From: Lachnospiraceae bacterium
Lineage (GTDB): Bacteria; Bacillota; Clostridia; Lachnospirales; Lachnospiraceae
Assembly: GCA_017958585.1 (NCBI GenBank)
Contig: JAGDCK010000080.1
Span: 1-11,268, forward strand
Reading direction: 5' to 3'
Length of the DNA stretch: 11,268 bases
How positions within the stretch are numbered: position 1 is the stretch's first letter; each line of letters starts with the position of its first letter. The position numbers and the translations under genes were made by a program. The notes beneath the pieces were generated by a model. That model worked only from the letters and a program-made list of their open reading frames with translations. It was not told the DNA's origin and did no database searches. Positions 1-5,461 of this stretch are shown one piece after another.

Positions 1-66
1 AAACTGAAATAGTATTTTATTGGCAAAGGATTTAAATCCATGTACTTCAATACTTTTTAAATACAT
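1..66 (-). CDS. smc: Chromosome segregation protein SMC, N-terminal fragment
   Basis: Only the first 22 codons are in the window; the gene continues past the left edge. Translation on the minus strand begins MYLKSIEVHGFKSFANK, the typical SMC amino terminus leading into the first part of the ATP-binding head; the Walker A motif itself would lie beyond the edge. SMC is the ATPase of the condensin-like SMC-ScpAB complex that organises and segregates the nucleoid. The ATG at 64-66 is preceded by AAGGGG and AAAAGG ribosome-binding sequences, and only 16 bases separate it from the rnc stop codon, so it is probably co-transcribed with rnc. rnc-smc adjacency is widespread in Firmicutes. The fragment is short, but the N-terminal match and the neighbour make the call fairly safe. 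Confidence 0.88.
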   Translation of the reverse strand, partial: MYLKSIEVHGFKSFANKILFQF

Positions 67-82
67 AACCTTTTCCCCTTAA

Positions 83-760
83 CTATAATAACGCCTCATA
101 GGCTGCAGCCTGTTGAGCCGCTTTCTTGGTACGGCCCTCACCGCGACCAATTTCCTCCCCGTCCATTAAGATCTTTACCTCAAAGATCTTGTCATGCTCG
201 GGTCCCTTTTCTCCCACGAATTCATATTCAAATTCCCTATGCAAAACACCCTGGATAAGCTCCTGAAGCGAACTCTTGGAATCCACAAAAAGAACCTTTT
301 CCTCCAGGTCATTTAATATAAAAGTCTCGATGTGGTTTTTGGCTACTTCCATACCGCCGTCCAAAAACATGGCGCCGATCAAAGCCTCCATGACATCGCT
401 GGTTATACTCTCTCTGTTTCTTCCGCCGCAGGCTTCCTCACCCTTGCCAAGTTTAATGAAACTGCCGAGATTCAAAGCCTTTGCGCAATAAGCCAGGGCC
501 TGCTCGCAAACCATGGAAGCCCTGAGCTTTGTCAGCTGTCCTTCCTTCATCTCCGGGTGTTCACGGTAAAGAGTCTCACTGGTCACAAGTTCCAGCACTG
601 CATCACCCAAAAACTCAAGTCGCTCGTAGTCCTCGTGCTTATTAATTTTCTGTTCATTTGTAAAGGAAGAATGGGTCAAAGCCCGACTGAGCAGGGATCT
701 GTCCTTGAATTTATAACCGATTCTTTCTTCCAAGAGTGTTTCATCCAAAGTATTACTCAT
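83..760 (-). CDS. rnc: Ribonuclease III
   Basis: This 225-residue endonuclease cleaves double-stranded RNA and acts in rRNA precursor processing and mRNA turnover. The N-terminal RNase III domain (about residues 5-150) carries the signature ERLEFLGDAVL at 46-56. The metal-binding acidic residues are visible as E46, E49, D53, E73, D122 and E125, matching the family pattern. A C-terminal double-stranded-RNA-binding domain occupies about 160-225, with SLQE at 164-167 and the closing GRTKKAAQQAA helix. Length is normal for the family. The ATG at 758-760 has GGAG seven bases upstream. The gene follows acpP after 72 bases that contain a long hairpin, and precedes smc by 16 bases. The hairpin in its leader is a plausible substrate for its own product, as in the RNase III autoregulation known from Escherichia coli; that is inference here. 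Confidence 0.97.
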   Translation of the reverse strand: MSNTLDETLLEERIGYKFKDRSLLSRALTHSSFTNEQKINKHEDYERLEFLGDAVLELVTSETLYREHPEMKEGQLTKLRASMVCEQALAYCAKALNLGSFIKLGKGEEACGGRNRESITSDVMEALIGAMFLDGGMEVAKNHIETFILNDLEEKVLFVDSKSSLQELIQGVLHREFEYEFVGEKGPEHDKIFEVKILMDGEEIGRGEGRTKKAAQQAAAYEALL

Positions 761-781
761 TCAAAATCTCCGATATTAAAA

Positions 782-818
782 CAAGTATTCCTGAATGATG
801 GTCATCCAGGAATACTTG
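782..818 (-). promoter_or_regulatory. Long hairpin in the acpP-rnc spacer (leader of rnc)
   Basis: A perfect 12-bp inverted repeat (CAAGTATTCCTG at 782-793, CAGGAATACTTG at 807-818) encloses a further 4-bp stem (ATGA 795-798 with TCAT 802-805) and a 3-base loop, with a single A-C mismatch between the stems. On the minus strand the hairpin is followed by TTTTAATAT, then the rnc ribosome-binding site. Only about 10 bases separate the stem from GGAG. The short T run could make it a weak terminator or attenuator, the duplex could be an RNase III processing site, or it could cap and stabilise the acpP message. The sequence alone does not decide. Confidence 0.75.
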
Positions 819-832
819 AAATCTTCATAAAA

Positions 833-1063
833 TTAATTGATCGCGCTTTTGATCAATTCAACAGCTTCCTCAACGGTTGTGATCTTTTCAGCCTTTTCAG
901 CGGGAACTTCGATCTGGAAAGTATCCTCGATTCCCAAAATGATCTGAAATACATCGAGAGAATCAGCTCCGAGGTCATCCATGAAAGTGGTCTCAGGCTT
1001 GATCTCCTCAGGATCTACATTAAGTACATCTGCAATAATCTGTTTTAACTTTTCAAATTCCAT
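833..1063 (-). CDS. acpP: Acyl carrier protein
   Basis: This is a 76-residue acidic protein that carries growing acyl chains on a phosphopantetheine arm during fatty-acid synthesis. The attachment site is the serine in GADSLD (S35), in the usual place at the start of helix II, and the length is standard. The ATG at 1061-1063 has AAGGAAA upstream. It lies 26 bases after plsX, and its acylated product is the substrate PlsX converts to acyl-phosphate, so the pair is functionally coherent. In Bacillus subtilis fabD and fabG lie between plsX and acpA; here they are absent and must be elsewhere. A strong hairpin follows the gene and may set its mRNA level relative to rnc-smc. Confidence 0.97.
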   Translation of the reverse strand: MEFEKLKQIIADVLNVDPEEIKPETTFMDDLGADSLDVFQIILGIEDTFQIEVPAEKAEKITTVEEAVELIKSAIN

Positions 1064-1089
1064 TTAAAAATTTCCTTCTTTCTTTTGTA

Positions 1090-2094
1090 TTAGCAAGAAA
1101 TGATCTCGCTGATCTTGTCACCTATTTTCATCTCTGAAAAATCAATACACTGCAAGATAGAATGTTTGATCTCTATTGCTTTTGAACTGCCATGGGTCTT
1201 TACCACCAGGCCGTTAAGTCCAAGCAATGGTGCTCCGCCGTATTCTTCCAGTGAAAATCCTTTTAAGGTCTTCTTTAAAGCAGGCTTTATCAACAGTCCG
1301 CCGATCTTTGAACGAAGATCTGTCATAAGGCCTTCCTTTACCTTGGAAATAAGAACGGCACCAACGCCCTCATACATTTTCAGGATCACATTTCCCGTAA
1401 ACGCCTCACAGACAATTACGTCTGCCGCACCGGCGGGAATGTCTCTCGCCTCAATGCTTCCGATGAAATTGATCTCGGGACAGGCTTTTAAAAGGGGAAA
1501 TGTCTCCTTTACAAGTGCGTTTCCTTTTTCTTCCTCTGCTCCGATATTAACGATAGCAACTCTGGGATTTTTGATACCCACAACGTTTTCCATATAAACG
1601 CTGCCCATCTTTGCAAACTGTACGAGATGGGAAGGTCTGGCATCAACATTGGCTCCGCAGTCGATAAGAAGGGAAGCTCCGTTCTTGTTGGGGATAAGGG
1701 GTGCAAGAGGTGCTCTCTCAACGCCCTTAAGTCTGCCCGCAATGACTGTTCCACCCACGAGAACAGCACCGGTACTGCCGGCTGAGACAAAAGCGTCAGC
1801 GTCCCCTGACTTTACCATGTTAAGTCCCTTCACGATGGAGGAATCCTTTTTCTTTCTGATGGCCATAACCGGAGGCTCGCTCATTTCGATGACTTCCGTG
1901 GCATCAATGACCTCGATCCTGTCTGTAGGAAAAGAGTATTTCTTTAACTCTGCGTTAACCAAATCCTGTTTGCCCACAAGCAAAACCTTGACACGATCAT
2001 CTTCATTAACAGCTTCAACTGCACCTTTGACTATCTCCAGGGGAGCGTTATCTCCGCCCATAGCGTCAACGGCAACTTTTACCATTTCTGCCAT
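1090..2094 (-). CDS. plsX: Phosphate acyltransferase PlsX
   Basis: This 334-residue protein makes acyl-phosphate from acyl-ACP and phosphate, the first step of PlsX-PlsY glycerophospholipid synthesis; it acts at the inner face of the membrane. The family hallmark VAVDAMGGDNAP is at residues 7-18. Further typical segments are AFVSAGSTGAVL (about 103-114), LLIDCGANVDARPSHLVQFA, and the C-terminal GAPLLGLNGLVVKTHGSS. Length is normal. The start at 2092-2094 is preferred over the ATG three codons further in, because GAAAGGAA lies eight bases upstream of the first. It is the first gene of a unit with acpP, rnc and smc, and has its own promoter (2133-2161) just beyond the rpmF terminator. Confidence 0.97.
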   Translation of the reverse strand: MAEMVKVAVDAMGGDNAPLEIVKGAVEAVNEDDRVKVLLVGKQDLVNAELKKYSFPTDRIEVIDATEVIEMSEPPVMAIRKKKDSSIVKGLNMVKSGDADAFVSAGSTGAVLVGGTVIAGRLKGVERAPLAPLIPNKNGASLLIDCGANVDARPSHLVQFAKMGSVYMENVVGIKNPRVAIVNIGAEEEKGNALVKETFPLLKACPEINFIGSIEARDIPAGAADVIVCEAFTGNVILKMYEGVGAVLISKVKEGLMTDLRSKIGGLLIKPALKKTLKGFSLEEYGGAPLLGLNGLVVKTHGSSKAIEIKHSILQCIDFSEMKIGDKISEIISC

Positions 2095-2132
2095 TTCAAA
2101 AATTCCTTTCGCGTATCATAAACATCTCTTTA

Positions 2133-2161
2133 ACTATACTAAAGGGACTATCAAAAATCAA
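2133..2161 (-). promoter_or_regulatory. Sigma-A-type promoter for plsX-acpP-rnc-smc
   Basis: On the minus strand a -35 box TTGATT (2156-2161) is separated by exactly 17 bases from a -10 box TATAGT (2133-2138). The predicted start is near 2126, giving a leader of about 30 bases before plsX. It sits just past the rpmF terminator, so plsX is transcriptionally separated from rpmF. I looked for a FapR-type palindrome over it and saw none. Confidence 0.75.
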
Positions 2162-2180
2162 GAAAAAACTGGAAATACAA

Positions 2181-2218
2181 AAAATGAAAAAGGCTTCCTC
2201 CCAACTTGGGAGAAAGCC
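2181..2218 (-). terminator. Intrinsic terminator after rpmF
   Basis: The stem is GGCTT/AAGCC, one mismatch, then CTCCCA/TGGGAG around a 3-base loop (2192-2218). On the minus strand it is followed directly by TTTTTCATTTTTTG (2178-2191). The T tract is only convincing on the minus strand, so this ends yceD-rpmF transcripts. It begins 24 bases after the rpmF stop codon. Confidence 0.9.
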
Positions 2219-2242
2219 ATAAATTCATGTTGAATATACTGA

Positions 2243-2422
2243 TTAGTCAACGCTGACAACCTGCTTCTTGTTATAAGAACCGCAAGCCTTACAAACTCTA
2301 TGAGGCATCATAAGCGCACCGCACTTGCTGCATTTTACCAATCCGGGAACACTCATCTTCCAGTTTGCTCTTCTCTTATCTCTTCTACCTTTTGAAGATT
2401 TATTCTTAGGACAAATAGACAT
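2243..2422 (-). CDS. rpmF: 50S ribosomal protein L32, zinc-ribbon form
   Basis: This 59-residue basic protein of the large ribosomal subunit begins MSICPKNKSSKGRRDKRR, continues ANWKM, and has a four-cysteine zinc ribbon: CSKC at 31-34 and CKAC at 44-47. All four cysteines are present, so this is the zinc-binding paralogue type rather than the cysteine-free form made under zinc starvation in some bacteria. The start ATG at 2420-2422 has a strong GGAGGTG that lies inside the 3' end of yceD. Only two bases separate the yceD stop from this start, so translational coupling is likely. The yceD-rpmF pairing is conserved very widely across bacteria. A clear terminator follows. Confidence 0.96.
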   Translation of the reverse strand: MSICPKNKSSKGRRDKRRANWKMSVPGLVKCSKCGALMMPHRVCKACGSYNKKQVVSVD

Positions 2423-2424
2423 CG

Positions 2425-2952
2425 TTACACCTCCTTATTCGCGTTGAAGATATCTTGAAATTTCGCCATTCTGGGATCCGGGACAAAAGTATCACAGCCA
2501 CACTGTTTTTCGTTCAGATCCTGTCCGCAAACGGGACATACCCCTTTGCAATCTTCCTTGCAAAGAATCTTCAATGGCCAATTCACTAAAATCTCGTTAT
2601 TAATAAGAGCCTCTGTGTCAAGATAATAACCGTCAATGAATGGCTTTTGGTCATCATCTTCCTCATCCTCACCGACAAACTCGGGACCATGGATCACATA
2701 CTCGAAATCCAGATCAAGAACAACCGTGGTGTCTTTAAGGCATCTGTCGCAGGGAGCGCTGAAAGAAATCTGTGACTTTCCCTTGAGCAAAGCTTCATTC
2801 ACACCGTTAAAGCTAAGATCAAGATCAACTCCTGAATTTCCGGTGATTTTGAAAGTACCGAACCCACCGACAAATTCGCTCATTTCTATATCAGCCTGTG
2901 CTTTTAATGTCTTACCTTCCTTTGTCAAAACATCGGATAAATTGATTAACAT
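2425..2952 (-). CDS. yceD: YceD/DUF177 family protein
   Basis: This 175-residue protein belongs to the DUF177/YceD family (YlbN in Bacillus subtilis), usually encoded directly upstream of rpmF; members have been linked to 23S rRNA or ribosome assembly, but the biochemical role is not settled. It has a CDRC pair (C68, C71) and a C-terminal cysteine cluster C131, C135, C139, C142, C151, C153 that could bind zinc. A strongly acidic stretch (GEDEEDDD, about 94-101) sits between the two. The ATG at 2950-2952 is preceded by AGGAGT. Expression is likely driven by the perfect-consensus promoter at 2994-3022. The closing of the zinc-site cysteines and the tight link to a zinc-ribbon L32 are consistent with a shared zinc dependence, which is inference. 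Confidence 0.92.
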   Translation of the reverse strand: MLINLSDVLTKEGKTLKAQADIEMSEFVGGFGTFKITGNSGVDLDLSFNGVNEALLKGKSQISFSAPCDRCLKDTTVVLDLDFEYVIHGPEFVGEDEEDDDQKPFIDGYYLDTEALINNEILVNWPLKILCKEDCKGVCPVCGQDLNEKQCGCDTFVPDPRMAKFQDIFNANKEV

Positions 2953-2965
2953 GCTGACTCCTATA

Positions 2966-2986
2966 TGTGTGTAGTTTTTTCACACA
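2966..2986 (-). promoter_or_regulatory. 5'-terminal hairpin in the yceD leader
   Basis: TGTGTG (2966-2971) pairs with CACACA (2981-2986) around a 9-base A/T-rich loop. If transcription starts about seven bases past the -10 box (near 2987), this hairpin forms at the extreme 5' end of the yceD-rpmF message, just before the ribosome-binding site AGGAG. Such 5' stem-loops can stabilise mRNA or modulate initiation. Confidence 0.5.
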
Positions 2987-2993
2987 CTCGATT

Positions 2994-3022
2994 ATTATAC
3001 ATAGGGAAAAATCATTTGTCAA
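2994..3022 (-). promoter_or_regulatory. Perfect-consensus sigma-A promoter for yceD-rpmF
   Basis: The minus strand shows TTGACA (3017-3022), a 17-base spacer, and TATAAT (2994-2999): both hexamers match the consensus exactly and spacing is ideal. A perfect 10-bp palindrome AACAATTGTT (3021-3030) overlaps the upstream edge of the -35 box and could be an operator. The region lies between the ackA stop codon and yceD; no convincing terminator for ackA is visible, so readthrough from ackA is possible. Confidence 0.9.
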
Positions 3023-3037
3023 CAATTGTTTAAAAAA

Positions 3038-4234
3038 TTACTTCACAAGAGAAACAGTCTCTCTGGCGATGGCAAGTTCCTCATTTGTGGGAATGACAAA
3101 CACCTTTGTCTTGCATCCGGGTTTTGATATCTCGATGTCAAGACCGCGCTTATTGTTGTTCTCCTCGTTAAGTTCAACACCAAGGTATCCCAGGTATTCG
3201 CATACAAGGCTTCTTACGATGGGTGCGTTCTCACCGATACCTGCGGTAAAGGCGATGGCGTCAACTCCGTTTAATGAAGCGACATAAGCTCCGACGTATT
3301 TGGCAACTCTGTAACAGAAAGCCTCCATGGCAAGAGTCATGTACTTGTCTCCTGCTCTGTATCCGTCCTCGATATCTCTGAAATCAGAGGATACACCGTT
3401 TGAAAGGCCTAAAACTCCGGACTTTTTGTTGAGTATTGTCATCACTTCATCGATTGAAAGATTTTCCTTGTGAGCCAAAAACTCAATGATGGCAGGATCG
3501 ATATCACCGGATCTGGTTCCCATGATAAGTCCCTCAAGAGGAGTAAGACCCATGGATGTGTCTACGCACTTGCCGCCCTTGATTGCTGAAACGGATGCGC
3601 CGTTTCCAAGGTGACACACGATCATCTTTACATCATCATAGTTTTTACCCATAAGTTCTGCACATCTGTGTGAAACATATGAATGGCTTGTTCCGTGGAA
3701 ACCGTATCTTCTGATCTTGTATTTCTCATAGAGAGAAACGGGAAGACCGTACATATAAGCCTTTGCGGGTATTGACTGATGAAAAGCCGTATCAAACACC
3801 GCAACCATGGGAGTGTTCGGCATAAGCTCTCTGCAGGCATTGATTCCGATGAGGTTTGCAGGGTTGTGAAGGGGTGCAAGGTCGTTGCACTCTTTGATAG
3901 CCTCCAAAACTTCATCATTTATAAGTGTGGAGTTTGCAAACTTCTCTCCGCCGTGCACGATTCTGTGGCCCACAGCTCCGATCTCAGAAAGATCCTTGAT
4001 AACTCCTGTCTTTTCATTTGTAAGTGCCTCAAGCACAAGGCTGATAGCCTTTGTATGATCGGGCATGGGAATCTCTTTCTTTTCCTTCTCGCCACCGTCC
4101 GGAGTATAACTGATCATACTTCCCTCGATACCGATCCTCTCGCAAAGACCCTTTGCAAGACATTTCTCGCTCACTGAATCGATAACCTGAAATTTGAGGC
4201 TTGAGCTTCCGCAATTTATTACCAATACGTTCAT
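3038..4234 (-). CDS. ackA: Acetate kinase
   Basis: This 398-residue cytoplasmic enzyme interconverts acetyl phosphate + ADP and acetate + ATP, the substrate-level phosphorylation step of acetate fermentation. Active-site residues match the Methanosarcina enzyme in identity and number: N7, R91, D148, H180, N211 and R241, plus a C-terminal glutamate in TNEELAIA. Signature segments are VLVINCGSSSLKF at 3-15 and RYGFHGTSH at 176-184. The ATG at 4232-4234 has AAGGAG upstream. It follows pta by 19 bases in the same direction, so the two form an operon: Pta makes acetyl phosphate and AckA cashes it in for ATP. No truncation or odd residue is visible. Confidence 0.98.
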   Translation of the reverse strand: MNVLVINCGSSSLKFQVIDSVSEKCLAKGLCERIGIEGSMISYTPDGGEKEKKEIPMPDHTKAISLVLEALTNEKTGVIKDLSEIGAVGHRIVHGGEKFANSTLINDEVLEAIKECNDLAPLHNPANLIGINACRELMPNTPMVAVFDTAFHQSIPAKAYMYGLPVSLYEKYKIRRYGFHGTSHSYVSHRCAELMGKNYDDVKMIVCHLGNGASVSAIKGGKCVDTSMGLTPLEGLIMGTRSGDIDPAIIEFLAHKENLSIDEVMTILNKKSGVLGLSNGVSSDFRDIEDGYRAGDKYMTLAMEAFCYRVAKYVGAYVASLNGVDAIAFTAGIGENAPIVRSLVCEYLGYLGVELNEENNNKRGLDIEISKPGCKTKVFVIPTNEELAIARETVSLVK

Positions 4235-4253
4235 ATGATTTTCTCCTTTTTTC

Positions 4254-5255
4254 CTATACTAACTGAGCCTGAACTGCAGTAAGTGCCACAACACCTACGA
4301 TATCCTGCCATGAGCATCCTCTTGAAAGGTCATTTACAGGCTTTGCGATACCCTGAAGCATGGGACCGTATGCGTCTGCTCCGCCAAGTCTCTCCACAAG
4401 CTTGTAACCTATATTTCCTGCATCCAGATTAGGGAATACCAGGACATTTGCCTTTCCGCCAACCTCTGAACCGGGAGCCTTTGTCTTTGCAACTCCGGGA
4501 ACAAGTGCCGCATCAAGCTGTAACTCACCGTCAAGAGTCAGGTTAGGATACTGCTCATGAGCGATCCTTGTAGCCTCAGCCACCTTATCTACCAATGGGT
4601 GCTTTGCACTTCCCTTTGTGGAATGCGAAAGCATTGCGATAACGGGCTTGGGACCAACGAGATTTCTGAAACTCCTTGCTGAAGTATCTGCGATTATTGC
4701 AAGTTCCTCAGCTGTGGGATCCTGATTGAGACCGCAGTCTGCAAAGAGGAATGTTCCGTTCTCGCCAAGATCCTTCATAACCGTATCAAGCACAAAAAAT
4801 GCGGATACCAGCTTAACGCCGGGTGCTGTCTTTAATATCTGAAGAGCGGGTCTTAAAGTATCCGCTGTAGAGTGGCAAGCACCTGCAACCATTCCGTCCG
4901 CATCATTGGCCTTTACCATTACGATACCGAAGGTCAGATAATCGGAAAGAAGGATCTCTCTTGCCTTCTCCGGTGTCATACCTTTATTTTTTCTTGTCTC
5001 ATAGAGAAGCTCCACGTATGAGTCAAGTTTTTCGCAGGTCTTGGGATTAACGATCTGCAATCCGTCAAGTTCAACTTCAAGCCAGCCTGCGCCGTCCATG
5101 ATCTTTTCCTCATCACCGATCATGATAAGATCCGCAATGCCTTCCTCCAGGATCTTTGATGCGGCAATCAGCGTTCTCTTGTCATTTGACTCGGGAAGAA
5201 CGATAGTTTTTTTGTCTCTTCTGGCTCTGTCTTTAATTTTGTCAATATATGCCAT
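4254..5255 (-). CDS. pta: Phosphate acetyltransferase
   Basis: This 333-residue short-form enzyme converts acetyl-CoA and phosphate to acetyl phosphate and CoA. It has only the catalytic PTA_PTB domain and lacks the N-terminal DRTGG/regulatory region of the long enterobacterial form. Visible family segments are IVLPESNDKRTLIAA (18-32), GMVAGACHSTADTLRPALQI, PVIAMLSHSTKGSAKHP, NVLVFPNLDAGNIGYKL, and the C-terminal NDLSRGCSWQDIV, in which S311, R312 and D318 correspond to catalytic residues of the Methanosarcina enzyme. The ATG at 5253-5255 has GGAG eight bases upstream. It is the first gene of pta-ackA, with a promoter about 105 bases upstream and a leader of roughly 100 bases. Related phosphate butyryltransferases share the fold, but the pairing with ackA supports Pta. 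Confidence 0.97.
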   Translation of the reverse strand: MAYIDKIKDRARRDKKTIVLPESNDKRTLIAASKILEEGIADLIMIGDEEKIMDGAGWLEVELDGLQIVNPKTCEKLDSYVELLYETRKNKGMTPEKAREILLSDYLTFGIVMVKANDADGMVAGACHSTADTLRPALQILKTAPGVKLVSAFFVLDTVMKDLGENGTFLFADCGLNQDPTAEELAIIADTSARSFRNLVGPKPVIAMLSHSTKGSAKHPLVDKVAEATRIAHEQYPNLTLDGELQLDAALVPGVAKTKAPGSEVGGKANVLVFPNLDAGNIGYKLVERLGGADAYGPMLQGIAKPVNDLSRGCSWQDIVGVVALTAVQAQLV

Positions 5256-5272
5256 ACAATATCTCCATTTCT

Positions 5273-5286
5273 GTAGCTTTTGCTAC
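5273..5286 (-). promoter_or_regulatory. Small stem-loop in the pta leader
   Basis: GTAGC (5273-5277) and GCTAC (5282-5286) form a perfect 5-bp stem with a 4-base loop, AAAA on the minus strand. It lies about five bases upstream of the pta ribosome-binding region. It is too small to be a terminator and has no T tract; it may influence ribosome access. Confidence 0.35.
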
Positions 5287-5359
5287 CTTCAACACAATTA
5301 GGTTACACAAAGTTTTATAACACGTATATCTAAAAGTCTTGAAACACAATCCTGAAATA

Positions 5360-5388
5360 ATTATACTATTTGCAGATACATCATACAA
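5360..5388 (-). promoter_or_regulatory. Probable promoter for pta-ackA
   Basis: The minus strand carries a perfect -10 box TATAAT (5360-5365) and, 17 bases upstream, TTGTAT (5383-5388) as a three-of-six -35 box. The predicted start is near 5353. The -35 hexamer is one arm of a dyad (ATACAA 5383-5388, TTGTAT 5398-5403), which makes this a candidate operator region shared with the divergent tmcAL gene. The plus-strand arm has TATCAT 19 bases downstream (5423-5428), a weak candidate promoter for tmcAL. Confidence 0.6.
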
Positions 5389-5461
5389 GTAAATGCATTG
5401 TATAAAATTAAAAACATATCTGTATCATATTAAAGTAAAAAATTGAGGGCAGGAAAAAACA

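Noticed and set aside
332..1048. Plus-strand open frame of 238 codons opposite rnc and acpP
   Set aside because: It lies opposite two certain genes, resembles no family I recognise, spans a hairpin and intergenic region, and has no convincing ribosome-binding site.
2095..2180. FapR operator upstream of plsX
   Set aside because: Expected from the Bacillus pathway, but no palindrome of the FapR type is present.
1649..2233. Plus-strand open frame opposite plsX running into the intergenic region
   Set aside because: It is the antisense of plsX and runs through the promoter and terminator; composition mirrors plsX codon use.
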